Source: Parelaphostrongylus tenuis (Eukaryota > Nematoda > Chromadorea > Rhabditida > Metastrongylidae). From it: DNA of 64,000 bases. The notes under the pieces are model-generated. The model made no database searches. It was not told where the DNA came from and saw nothing but the letters and a program-made list of their open reading frames with translations. Positions 50,600 to 61,414 of this stretch are shown here, piece by piece. Both the position numbers and the translations under genes were made by a program. Where the stretch lies: assembly GCA_019055375.1 (NCBI GenBank), contig JAHQIW010004269.1:29408-93407 (forward strand), written 5' to 3'. Position 1 is the stretch's first letter; each line of letters begins with the position of its first letter.

Positions 50600-51113
50600 C
50601 AGCGAAATGATAATTGAAATGCGCGCTTGCTTTCAAGCATAATTCTAACTTAAATTTGGCAGCATTCTAAAAAGGATGCTTTTGAAAACCGGCCACATAC
50701 CCTACTAGCCATAGATTTAAACTTTCAAATGATTACTAACACTCTCATAATTGATTCTTATCTAACAAATAGGGTCGAATATTCATTTGCTGCTGGCCAA
50801 CAGAGAGCAATCCAAATTTCTTTATTCTCACCGTTTTCTTGCCCCGGACAAAATTTATCCCCGTTGTATGTGGAGTTGTACAGAAAATGTTCGGCATCAG
50901 ACGATAGTAGAAGGTACTTTATCTATATCAGGCGTGTGCTACTACTACACTACAGATGCCACCGCTCAGTTATCACTCATTCTTTAGCATAATCTACAGT
51001 AGGGGTCAGCAACAAACCTTTAACGAGCTTGGTGTGGTATACACGCGCTAGTATCAAATCCAGTCAAGCTGACAGATATTCGAAGTGTGTAATTCCGTTG
51101 ATGGTTCCTTGCT

Positions 51114-51231
51114 GGCAGTTACGACATATCTATGACGCGAAAGGGTGGTAGAAAACCGATTCATTGGTCGTGGCAGTTACGACATATCTATGACGCGAAA
51201 AGGGTGGTAGAAAACCGATTTCATTGGTCGT
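51114..51231 (+). repeat. 58-60-bp tandem duplication
   Basis: Two copies starting GGCAGTTACGACATATC (51114-51171 and 51172-51231), differing by two single-base length changes. They are present only in this TIR copy, so the duplication is recent. Confidence 0.85.
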
Positions 51232-52364
51232 GTAATGGTAGTATACATTTCCGCTGTGCCTCCTGTGTGCCCTATGCCCTAAGCTCAGCTTCCGGCCCTA
51301 AGTCGATTGTTCTGCATATCACTCAGTAGTATTAGCTAAATATTCGAAACATCACAGCACTGGTAAAATAGGAAAGATAAAAGAAAAGGTCACTGTTGCG
51401 TTTTTGTGTGTTTTGTAGAATTTCCACAGGAAAGCACAGTGATTCTTGTGCGTTCCTGAATGCTTTCCTCTCAAGATGTGATCTGAGTGGCTGGTGTTTC
51501 GTGACTGTTTCAGAAACTAGTTTGTGTTGTCGATTTGCCTTAAAGGAACTCATCATCATTCTGGGTTAGGCTGATCGCCAACTATCTAAACAAATTGATA
51601 GGATGACATGGTTTATGTTATTCAGATAGAAGTGAATTGATTCTACAGGCATATTAAATCTCTACGCAATACAACGCTTATAGAAAACTCCCAAAGGAGT
51701 TTTGCTATCTTTTGGGGAATTACATGATAATTTAGGCAAAGCAGATGGTCCATGACCTTAAAGAGCAAGTGGTATCGCAGATATTCGAGGACCGTAGACA
51801 GAAAATGGTCCACGTGGCGAGGGCGGCATCCAGCTGCTACTAACCTCAACAGGCAGTTCGATCGTCGTGCGTCATCCGAACGGTCGTCTGATATCACCCG
51901 GACCACCCAATCTCAGTTCACTATCAATCCATTATAGCTTTCTTCACACGGACTCTTTATCGTGTAACTAATTGCTATCACAAGGTTGCGTTCATACAAC
52001 TGTCAGATGAACTCAATAAAATTGCGGGCGGAACATATCACTTACGTGGCGGAGCAAACTCACTTAGGCTATGCACGACGCACCACCTCAGTTAAGGGAT
52101 TCTGCCCGTATCTAATCAGTAATGACCTCACTGCTGTCACAATATACTCGCCCACTAGATCCCGGCGCTGGTGCTTCTACTTCGGGGCGAACATAGCAAA
52201 CCCAAACAGGCTCCGTCGCCTAGTCATGTTCCGTTGATAACAACATTCAGGGTATCGTCACACAACGCTACATGTCATCAATTACGCTCACTTGTTCGCA
52301 TTATCGTCACAAGACGATACATCACACTCACAGACATATGTTCACATAAGGATATGCCGCAATC

Positions 52365-52365
<1 letters not shown>

Positions 52366-52396
<31 letters not shown>
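52366..52396. repeat. (TA)n microsatellite in TIR
   Basis: Uninterrupted tract at the same TIR position as the other three. Confidence 0.9.
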
Positions 52397-52400
<4 letters not shown>

Positions 52401-53349
52401 CTTATGTCATTATTACTGTGATATATGTGTATTAGAGGTTGTTTGGTGTAGCCCATATAAAGGTTGTGAACTCTGTGCTCTTGTCGGTTACAAGAAACAA
52501 GTTGGCCTAAGGCGCGGTCACACAGACTGAAGTTCAGCCCGTAGAAACTTGGAACTGCAACGACCCACTTCAAAGGGCAAAAGCCGCCGCAACCGGGAAG
52601 TTCAACGCGTGACAGCACAAAGGTCAGTGCGCCGCTAATGACAATCCAAGAATATTCAGATATCCATCGACCTGAGACATATCCAGGGATCACACAGCAA
52701 AAACCACTAAACCTCCACCACAACGCTAATTTCAAGTAATTCATGGAACATGAAAATGAGGAAATATCTATGGCTTATTTTGTCTAAGTGAAGTGGTTTT
52801 TTCGAAAGATTTTTGTCGCTTCATCTTAGTTAAACACATTCAAAAGAATTCTGTATATCTTTATAGCTTAGAGGAGAAATAGTGTCGCAAATGACTTGCT
52901 AATGAATAAACTACAATGATGTCATGTAAATATATAATAAATATTAGCTCGATCCATAAGTTTTGGCACTGAAGAGATAGACACCAAACGCATGTGGTGT
53001 TATGGTATTATGGGCACTTATACAGTGCAATACACATTATCCCGCCTTGTAGCCTCGTCAGTTGCACGGTGCCTTTCGTGTGAGCCAGTCTCTTCTCTTT
53101 CGCGAGATAACTCTTACTTAGAGGAGTCGACGGCGAACGTAATAATGTGGCGCAGAAACAGACCACATGGCTACGCTAACTCACGTCCCTCAAAAAGATT
53201 AATAGTCGGCCAGTTTGATGAAATATTTCGAGCCCTCTATGAGGTCTGGTATGGCACTATACAGTATGAGACAACCGTTTGGCCTTTACATGTTCATATC
53301 ACGGTGCCTTTCGGTTCAGCAGATCCCTTGCGAGTATAAAAAAATTACT

Positions 53350-54399
53350 CGCCTGAAATGATCGAATTTGAATATGCTAAAGAGGCACATATGGGTCGAA
53401 AGTTGAAGATTTCTTGCAGCACACACGTGGCTAGTGAATCGACAACACATTGAAGGCTCACGAAGTCTTTACACCCTCCGGGTCAATGTTTGGTAAGCAT
53501 AGGACGGCAGTACCAACATGGTACGGAAAGCTGCCGTGAGTCATTATAAAGGCGGATGTATAGTTCACATTCGACGAGGCTACATGAGTGTAGCAGTTCA
53601 ATTCAGCGACAATCTTGAAAAATTTGTTTGTCGAGTCTTCGCTGACTTCTGCAAGCTTATCAGGTGCTGACTGCAGCGCGACTCTTTGACTTGGCGTTAC
53701 ACTAGATGATGTTACATTAGCGAATACTAAGCCATGAGGCGGGCGATCGCCATGCAGTTGACACAGATTATCACTTTAGATCTGATTGAAGCTATCTTGA
53801 AGCATAAGAGATCAAATCATTCATGAAGAACTCGGTGCTATCTGTAATTCATTGGTGGCTAGATAAGTGCAATGATTTCGAGCTTTATAGATCTTGCAAG
53901 CCAATTTGTGCTGCTTTTCCGTTTCAACAAGCGGCTTGGTGATGGCAACGATCCCGCGAGCGTCCTGCTTACAACATTTTCTTCTAATGCACCACGAACC
54001 ACTGCTCACTCGCCCTCCCTCATAAAATCATGCAAATACTACTCATGCAACTGTACGATAATTACTCGTAACTGAATGTTTGGAGACGAAATATGTAGAT
54101 TGAAAGTGAAGTAGTAAATGAATAGATATTCATTTCCATAGTCTGCAAAAAATGTGCGTTTCTGTTTACTCTTCGCGTATTTCGCAACATGACAATCGAT
54201 AATGAGCGAAAGAATATACATTAATGACTTCCCATGTAGAACTTTATTATAAAGAAGTATAATAAGTTAAAAACCATTACACGAGCGCAAAGCAAAATCT
54301 GCTAGACTTGAGTTATTGTTTCACTCATTTTCCATGGACGGAAGATGAATGACGCCGGTGATATGAAATCAGTGAGGTTTTGATAATCTGATGCTGAGT
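53350..54399. other. No recognised feature
   Basis: Unassigned AT-rich DNA. The open frames at 53821-54075 have no motif and lie on both strands. Confidence 0.35.
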
Positions 54400-54930
54400 T
54401 CAGAGCCTTTTATGAAATTTGGTATGGAAAGCATACACTACTAAACACGTGCTCCGCCTTTCCGGGCTCGTCAGTAGCAAGGTACCCTTCGCTTAAGTCG
54501 ATTCCTTGTAGAGTATATACCCTTTACCTACCTATACACTACAATGTCAGGAAATGTTATCACCCGGCATGAGGCGATTTGAATAATTTGGCATCGATAC
54601 CTTTGTAAGTAGAGGGCATATGTCCTGCAAGGAAGCGCTTGTACCAAAACGCACAGTGCTACTGAGGAGCCTGGAAAGGTGAAACACGTGTTCAGTATTG
54701 TATAAGTGCCATACCAGACCTCATAGAAAGACGGTGTCGCCTAACTTCCTATAAAAGTCTGAGACCAGTCTGGTACCAATTTACTGACCCCGGAAGTGCG
54801 GGTAGTATGGTGAGCCATGAGCGCGGGATTAAACCGTCGAGCATGTGTGCGGCGCAGAACACCTCCAGCCACTGCGTCACATGCGCTCTTTACAGGCCTT
54901 AATAGAGGCTCAAAATATGTGATCAGATTA
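54400..54930 (+). repeat. CACGGTGC-type dispersed repeat, two or more units
   Basis: Units at about 54415-54500, 54530-54730 and 54860-54930 share GTGCCATACCAGACCTCAT, ACGCACAGTGCTACTGAGGA and ACTACAATGTCAGG motifs with 27817-28055 and with the tips of elements A and B. Confidence 0.5.
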
Positions 54931-55632
54931 CTGAATTATCATTGCTTTTGAACGAGGTCTATATAAACAATCGAAATCGAAACCAATGAGGTTTTATTTT
55001 GGAAGATGGAGGTAGAGCATTAAGCAAACGCTCCCTGTTGTGATGAGACATAGTTGGCTCAAAAAATTAATTTGCACCTGTTCATTGCTTTTGATGACTT
55101 GCATCTTCTTGTATATAAGGTAAACAGGCAATGTAGGTGAGATATTTGTAAAAAATGTCGAAATCATTTTCATAAAAACCTATAAACTTCAGGAATTTGA
55201 AAAACAGGCTTACAGTTTGGATGGTCATTCACTTCAAGTACACGAGAGGATCATTATGTAGTTATTTTCATAAGGTTTCTTTTGCCATTTAGTGTTAGCT
55301 TCATTGTCTTGTCAACGAAAACATTTGATCAATCAATGGAAGTCATTTGTTTCAAATGCGAGTTCACTTTCATTCTCGCTTTCTCAATTCTTTAAAATCT
55401 CACTAACACTTGAAAACTGTTTTTGAAGTCGCTATGTAGTTCTGGAACTTTGGAAGGGCATAACGTTCTGGATTACGTAACCGATCTGAGTTGGAAAGAG
55501 TTTCTTTAACAGCCTTTATTTTTAGCTCTGATCTTGATCAGTCTATTCAGTGTGATATTTCATAAAATAATTGAGAGTAACGGCGTTTGCCTATTAACCA
55601 CTCCTTCGAGAAAAAAAAATTGAAATTGCAAC

Positions 55633-55923
55633 TTAATATATGAGCGTGCTCATACGAAGAGCTGTTTTCCTAATATTTTTCTTTTGTATGGTCGGCATTT
55701 TGATATGATTCACGCCAGCCTTGATTAATTGTGCCGTTAAAGTCTGGCAAGCATTTTGTTTCTTTGCGTGTTCTCCTCTGACTTTTATTCCACACAGCTT
55801 CTTGGATTTCCGACTTTTTCTCAACATAAACACATCATTGTCCATGCGGCTTATTTGATGAGCAAGGTCGGAGTATTTATAAGAATAAAAGCGCTTTCCT
55901 TTGATGTTCCAACTTTTTTTCAA
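55633..55923 (-). CDS. Unrecognised 96-residue open frame
   Basis: Minus-strand frame, basic and lysine-rich, with RFYSYKYSDLAHQISRMDND and AKKQNACQTLTAQLIKAG. The composition is more protein-like than neighbouring frames, and it is free of low-complexity sequence. No family is recognised and no splice model could be built. It may be a single exon, a pseudogene piece, or chance. The surrounding 54930-56940 otherwise shows nothing I can assign. Confidence 0.25.
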   Translation of the reverse strand: MKKSWNIKGKRFYSYKYSDLAHQISRMDNDVFMLRKSRKSKKLCGIKVRGEHAKKQNACQTLTAQLIKAGVNHIKMPTIQKKNIRKTALRMSTLIY

Positions 55924-56944
55924 GTTTTCTTATAATGTTCTTAGTGACAGCATATTCGTTGTCACTGATTAATACAAAATTCTTACATATTCATTTTTCT
56001 CTCATATGTGATACGAAAGCTCTCAAAATGTGCTCGAAAATTTTCTAGAAAAAATCTCAAAAACTGTAAAAATACGGAATTATCTGTATTTGAGCATTTT
56101 AAAACGCTTGTAAACTACCAATACGGTTACAAGCGTTGAATGAAGGAATAACAAAACACATTAATGATAGTGCCGCGTTTTCCTTGGGTAAAAATAAAAC
56201 AATCCGTCTTCAGCAATCCTTTAAAAACTTGCCCACGCATTCGATTACATCACGCATGCTTAGAAAAGTATGGATCATATTTGGCTAATACAGTGATTTA
56301 GGTGGCCTATCAATGTCTAAGATCAATGTATTCATCTTCCACACAATTTAAGTTCTATTTCGTGATTCCTTCGTAGTGAAAGACTTGATTAGTCAGAGAT
56401 TATTAAACTAATGGCTATGTATGTGCTTCGATTTGTCTGTAACTACAGATCTATGGTTGGTTTATGATAAATTTGGCAAATGTTATGAAGAAATTCTTTT
56501 CTGCCTTCGTTTTTATTCATTTAGAAAACGTCTTCAGCTGTTGAAGAAATATGCTCAGAAGTTTGACCTAATTGCAACCCAAATGGCTTTCCTCGGCGAA
56601 ATCTAAGTCTCGAAAAGTTCTATTACGTATCAGATAATTATATCGAACGTCCATATAACCTTAAAATTTCTTTATGCGCTTAGATTTAAACCCAATACTA
56701 TGCCACTCCATAGAGTACCTACCGTCCTAGTGAGTCGATTTGAAGTTAAAGAGCAATTATCACGTAATGCGTTGATCATATAATAAGTGACTGCCGGTCA
56801 CACATTTTGCCATTAGTGAGATCATTTTCACTCTTTTTCAAAGATTCTCAACTGGTAGTGTCGATGCCTTTACTACTGGTTAGATGGCACTCTAGAATTT
56901 CTACCAATAGTCGTTATCAATTCTAACAATGTTTGTGTCAATAT

Positions 56945-57480
56945 ATCCTTTCAGTATTATTTGAGCCAACTTGTCATGTGGTCCGGTAAGGGCTCCTGTA
57001 AAGCCCGATACACCTGCTTCGTTCATACAGACTCGTCAGCCGGGCAGAACCAGTCGTCTGTCAATTTTTTTATAGTCAGTTCTTTCGGGAGCCTTACACT
57101 CCTTTTAGAGAGTCATCGACGACGTACGCTTTACACTCTATGTCAAGTGAAACCTTCACCTAACCCAGAGTGTTGTGCAATCGATTGCTCATTGGCTGGT
57201 ACTTTTATCATAATTATACCTTTATTTCGAGTGCTTTGTTTAGACCACGCTCAAATTTCAATATATCCTTTCGTTATTATTTGAGCCAACTTGTCATGTG
57301 GTCATCGACAGACGACGGGTTCTGCCCGGCCGACGAGTCTGTAAGGACGACGCACGTGTATCGGGTTGTACAAGAGCCCTTACCCAACCACATGACAAGT
57401 TGGCTCAAATAATAGTGAAAGGATATATTGAAATTTGAGCGTGGTCCAAACAAAGCACTCGAAATAAAGGTGTCATATTT
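56945..57480. mobile_element. Foldback (hairpin) element, copy 2
   Basis: Arms 57222-57304 and 57391-57472 are inverted copies. Between and before them sits the GCCGGGCAGAACC module, present once in each orientation (56985-57065 plus, 57305-57390 inverted). The upstream part 57065-57215 matches 16701-16850 of copy 1. The two copies have rearranged modules and different hairpin centres. Confidence 0.8.
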
Positions 57481-57710
57481 GTGTATTTTTCTGACTGTGC
57501 TTGATAGTAACACTCTAGTCATGAAATGATTATGAGGCTCGTAAACATAATGAGCTTAATAAACTTTCCCGAGATGATTTGATAATCGGTTTAGACTTGC
57601 AAAAGATAGTTATTGTACAAGTGTTCTGAAGGATCAACAGTGTCGCAATGGTATATCACACATCCAGGTGGTGAATGACAGGTTTGCAGAGAGTTGAATC
57701 CCATTTACTA

Positions 57711-58290
57711 GGTTGCTGAAAAACTCCTTAATACCCGCGAAAAATTTGAATCTTATGTTTGTTTCTCACAGTATCGCTCATTGTAAATGCATGGTAATAC
57801 TCATGAATATTTCCATAAGTAACTTCCACATCAACGCTACTTGGAACAAGTCCGCGATGCGCTGAAGGAAAGGTATCTCACACTGATTCGTCGAAAGCGC
57901 ACGCTATTCCAGCAAGAGAATGCCAAACCTTATATCGCAAGAATACTAATTAAAGTTCTGATGAATTGAAAGGAGCTGAGGTCTTGCCGCACCCAGCCTA
58001 CAGTCCACATGCTACGCCGTCTGATTATGGCTCAGTTCCGCTTAATGGAACGCTTCCTGCATGAGCGCCGATTTGAGACATTTGATCACGTTGAAGAGGC
58101 ATGTCAGGAGTTTTTTGAATTACATCCCCAGGACTACCGATTTTGAGCGGATCCGAAGGCTTGCAGATCGTTTTCAGAAGATCGTGGATAGTGATGGTCT
58201 CTATTTTAAAGAATAGTTAATGTTGTTTCAATTGGATTTATTCATAAACTTTGAGTTTTTAGGAGGTATTAAGTAATTTTTTCCTCAACC
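57711..58290 (+). mobile_element. mariner element, internally deleted, with both TIRs
   Basis: TA dinucleotides at 57709-57710 and 58291-58292 flank inverted ends GGTTGCTGAAAAACTCC and, inverted, GGTTGAGGAAAAAATTAC. The 3' part of a mariner transposase (57829-58216) remains. It shows motifs around the DNARPH box (here QQENAKPYIA, with Asp changed to Glu), LPHPAYSP, PSDYG with the final catalytic Asp, RRFETFDHVEEACQEFF and RIRRLADRFQKIVDSDGLYF before the stop. Frames shift several times. Full mariners are about 1.3 kb; the helix-turn-helix N-terminus is deleted. It is inactive. Confidence 0.88.
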
Positions 58291-58579
58291 TAGTATCACA
58301 GCATTGCTGAGGTGCGAGGAAAATCTGGAACCTAAAATAGTTTTGAATCAGTCAGCAATGACCCGTAACAGGTTTGACACAAAGAACAAAAACCGGCTTA
58401 AACACCAGATGAAGTGAAGCCGTGATAGTAAAAACTGTTCACGACAAAGAATTAGCAAGTTCACGACAGTTATCTCATCACTCTACATCGGCATCCCACG
58501 CGTTACCTTTCGTATAGAGATTTGAAGAGATGATATACTTTTCAGACATTTTATTGATCCGTCTTCACAGTGTTTTTTT

Positions 58580-58805
58580 CACTGTGCAAATCCGAATACT
58601 TCTAGCATTCCATTTGTTTTATCGTCTTCTTCATGAACGTCGTTGTATACTGGTTGAGCGAGTCTTCTTGCGATATCGAGGATAGCAGCGATGTGGCGTT
58701 CCACAAGTCGTTGTTTTTGAGTACTGGAGACGGCTGAGGGAGTGGAACTCGGCCCCACGTGCGCCGCAACGACAATTTCAACCACTCGGCCATGGCGTTC
58801 CCTAT
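58580..58805 (-). repeat. tRNA-derived SINE, copy 2
   Basis: On the minus strand it starts GCCATGGCCGAGTGGTTGAA (tRNA-Leu/Ser-like A box region). A B-box-like GAGTTCCACTCCC follows, then the body GGAACGCCACATCG and GAATGCTAGAAGTATTCGG shared with 19072-19300. Confidence 0.6.
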
Positions 58806-59195
58806 ACAATTCGAATAAAATATATTAGCTGGTACTCTTGCCATTTAGAAGGGAATGTTAATAAGCAAAAGGAAGTGAGAGTGAAAGGATAAAGGCTACA
58901 GCAACTTCGCTTTCTCGACAACGTCGCTTCTACAACATTATGCTCTAAGCGGACGGAATAAAAGCTTATCGATTTCTACAGCGAGTGCCCAGTCGGAGCA
59001 ATAAGTCCACGAAAGTGCGAGAAAACCAATCCTATATAGGACGGACAACAGGTGGGTTTGAGCGACGAACGACGTGGAACTTCAATATATTAGTGACTGC
59101 AGTTGAGACGATTCGAATCATTGGTGACAACGGAAGATTTACGATTAGAGGGACTACATAGATACCAAAAAATGTAGGTGATGTACAAAACATCG

Positions 59196-59261
59196 GCGTC
59201 ATGCAAGACTTGAACTCGCATTTCACCCAATCCCGTTCACTATCTCTTGCGCCACCGACGC
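59196..59261 (-). tRNA. tRNA-like sequence in left arm
   Basis: Mirror of 61279-61344. On the minus strand it has a GCGTCGG/ATGACGC-like acceptor and a TGGCGCAAGAGATAG A box. A second B-box-like motif (GCGGGTTCAAGCCCC, plus strand) lies nearby at about 59296. It is a pseudo-tRNA or SINE head. Confidence 0.4.
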
Positions 59262-59990
59262 TTGTTCTACCATAATTCTTTATACGCTACAACTATGCGG
59301 GTTCAAGCCCCATATCACGCAAATGTTTTGCACATTACCCTATATCACTGGCTATATTTGTAGCATTATGCGATTGCTAAAAGCAGTTAAATGAGAAGAA
59401 CACTGCTTGATATCCTTTGCACAGATATTTTCCAACTTTTCTTCATGTATTTACACGCTGCTTTGATTAGACGACTTCTCCATCTAAGTTCAATTTCACC
59501 TTTCGCAATCGTTGACTGATTACTGCCTTACAAAGCCACCTACCTCCTGATTAGCACGGACCATTTCCGATCCCACTCATGTCGTTTGCAACCGCGCATT
59601 CCACTCTCGTCCTGAGCCCATGCAAGTCCAAGTGCCCGAACATTAGTGGATCGCATAGCTCACCGTAATTAATACATCCGCTATGCACGCCACTGGTACC
59701 ACGCCGTAATTCGGACCCTTGCCAATGTTTGGCGTCTTTGAGATCGATGCGGGTCGCGCTGACGACCATTTCTGGTCATCCACCCAGCATAGACGTGTCA
59801 AGGAAGAAAACATGTATGTCCTATAATCCTTCTTTGAACGACTCAATCGTTCTCGGAGTACTTCAAAAAAGCCATTTCTTTGAGAAAAACAACAGCCTAG
59901 CAACCAATGCTGGAAACATTGAAGAGAAAACAAGAACAGAAACATTTTATTGACTCGACATGAAAATAACACAAGTGAATGGTACTATCT

Positions 59991-60008
59991 GTGGCCTTGA
60001 AGAGAGCC
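59991..60008 (-). terminator. Histone 3' stem-loop remnant
   Basis: On the minus strand GGCTCTCTTCAAGGCCAC lies 34 bases after the H4 stop. Canonical metazoan histone mRNAs end in a GGCTCTTTTCAGAGCC-type hairpin followed by ACCA-like sequence; here one side is altered. It supports origin from a replication-dependent histone gene rather than a polyadenylated retrocopy. Confidence 0.65.
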
Positions 60009-60041
60009 GCTGGGTCAGCTTGTATGCATTTGGTTGACTTC

Positions 60042-60243
60042 TTATCCACCAAATCCGTACAGCGTACGTTGTGGGCGTTTCAGAGCGTAGACGACATCCA
60101 TGGAAGTGACGGTCTTTCTTTTCGCGTCTTCACAGTAGGTGGCAGCACCCGTAACGACGTTCTCCATGAAGACCTTGAGGACACCACGGCTCCAGCTATA
60201 GCGGTATTTATGGGCAACGTGCCGTCACGCTGCACCTTCAGTG
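60042..60243 (-). pseudogene. Histone H4 pseudogene
   Basis: The minus-strand translation ends [29 protein letters not shown] and TLYGFGG-stop. This is the highly conserved C-terminus of histone H4 with several unusual substitutions. Upstream a KVQRDG..AI stretch corresponds to the KVLRDN..PAI region. About 20 codons between PAI and TRGVL are missing, and the join is out of frame. The N-terminal tail is not recognisable. H4 tolerates almost no change, so this is a dead copy. It lies head-to-head with an H2B fragment. Confidence 0.88.
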
Positions 60244-60367
60244 ACTCCGTGTTGTGGTCGCTAGAGGCGGGGCTTCCTTCCGCAAGAGGCAAAGCTTCAT
60301 CGTGGCACCTTTATAAATTCGCTTGAAGGGAGAAATCTCACATTTTCAGCATTTACGAGTGCTCGCC

Positions 60368-60475
60368 ATGTCGCCAAAACCGTCCGCCAGGAGTCAACAA
60401 GGCAAACAACAGTCATAAGGCCAGTCGCGGTTGAGACAAGAAGGGTATGCATCGTCGAAAGAAGAGCTATTCGGC
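60368..60475 (+). pseudogene. Histone H2B N-terminal pseudogene fragment
   Basis: Starts MSPKPSARSQQGKQQS then a stop. After a frame change it continues DKKGMHRRKKSYSA, matching the H2B N-terminal tail (PPKPSAK) and the KKRRHARKESYS segment just before the histone fold. The whole histone-fold region is missing, and the sequence passes directly into the inverted-repeat arm at GGCCAC. The short gap of about 125 bp to the divergent H4 remnant is consistent with a shared histone promoter. Confidence 0.7.
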
Positions 60476-61278
60476 CACAAATAGTACCAATTACTTGTGT
60501 AATTTTCGTGCCGAGTCAATAAATGTTTGTGTTCCTGATCTTTTTTTGAATGGTTCCAGCATTGGTTGCTAGGTTGTTGTTTTACTTAAAGAATTGACTT
60601 TACTGAAAGGCTAATGGGTAAAGGTTAGTTGATAGATACAAACTGGATCCCTATATACTTTCAGAATCAAGTAGTTAATCTACTTTGAGAACGCGTGAGT
60701 CGTTCAAAGAGGGATTATAGAGCATACATGTTTTGTTCCTTATTACGTCTATGCTGGGTGGATGACCAGAAATGGTCGTCAGCGCGACCCTCTTATCTCA
60801 AAGACGCCAAGCCATGGCGAGGGCCCGAATTACGGCGTGCTGCCAGTGGGGTGCATAGCGGACGTATTGCTTACGGTGAGCTATGTGATCCACTAATGTC
60901 CGCTCACTTGGACTTGTATGGGTTCAGGACAAGAGTGGCATGGGCGGTTGCAAATGACATGAGTGGGATCGGAAATGGTCCGTGCTAATTAGGGGGTAGG
61001 TGGCTTTGTAAGGCAGTAATCAGTCAACGATTGCGAAAGGTGAAATTAAACTTAGATGGAGGTGTCGACTGATTAAAGCAGCGTCTGGATACATGAAGAA
61101 AAGTTAGGAAATATCTATGTAGAGGATATCAAGCTGAGTTCTTTTCATTTAACTGCTTCTAGCGATCGCATTATGCTACAAATATAGCCAGTGATACAGG
61201 GTGATGTGCAAAACATTTGCGTGATGTGGGGCTTGAACCCGCATATTTGTAGCGTACAAAGAATGATGGTAGAACAAG

Positions 61279-61344
61279 CGTCGGTGGCGCAAGGGATAGT
61301 GAGCGGGATTGGGTGAAATGCGAGTTCAGGTCCTGCATGACGCC
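61279..61344 (+). tRNA. tRNA-like sequence in right arm
   Basis: Acceptor GCGTCGG with ATGACGC (six of seven pairs), A box TGGCGCAAGGGATAG, T-arm GCGAGTTCAGGTCCTGC with weak pairing. The anticodon arm is not convincing. It is likely a decayed tRNA-derived unit. Confidence 0.4.
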
Positions 61345-61414
61345 GATGTTTTGCACATCACCTAGGTCATTGAGTATCTATGTAGTTCCTCTAATTGTAC
61401 ATTTTCCGTCTCAC

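Larger units (their letters stand above)
46543..53349. mobile_element. Element B: 6.8-kb long-TIR element, deleted relative of element A
   Basis: The terminal 17 bases AGTAATTTTTTTATACT at 46543-46559 recur inverted at 53333-53349, followed by CAAGGGATCTGCTGAACC. The left arm runs to about 49262 and the right arm from about 50600. The arms are about 97% identical, and the core 49263-50600 matches element A 23818-25140. It therefore equals element A with roughly 14 kb of interior removed at a point after 'gtaagcacaaaa'. No target-site duplication is evident just outside the ends. No transposase is seen. It begins 292 bp after the HP1-like stop codon. Confidence 0.75.
50600..53349. repeat. Element B right terminal inverted repeat
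   Basis: Inverted match to 46543-49262. It carries a private tandem duplication at 51114-51231. Confidence 0.8.
59122..61414. repeat. Diverged inverted repeat enclosing histone pseudogenes
   Basis: Left arm 59122-59997 and right arm 60474-61414 are inverted copies, roughly 80-90% identical by eye. Shared blocks include a frame reading LCWVDDQKWSSARP in both. The arms abut the histone unit at a common GTGGCC/GGCCAC hexamer. Each arm carries a tRNA-like sequence. The enclosed 480 bp hold H4 and H2B remnants pointing away from each other. Confidence 0.8.

Noticed and set aside
56961..57522. Overlapping frames of 80-107 residues at the second foldback
   Set aside because: They are the foldback modules read in several frames, with the same peptide appearing from both strands because of the hairpin.
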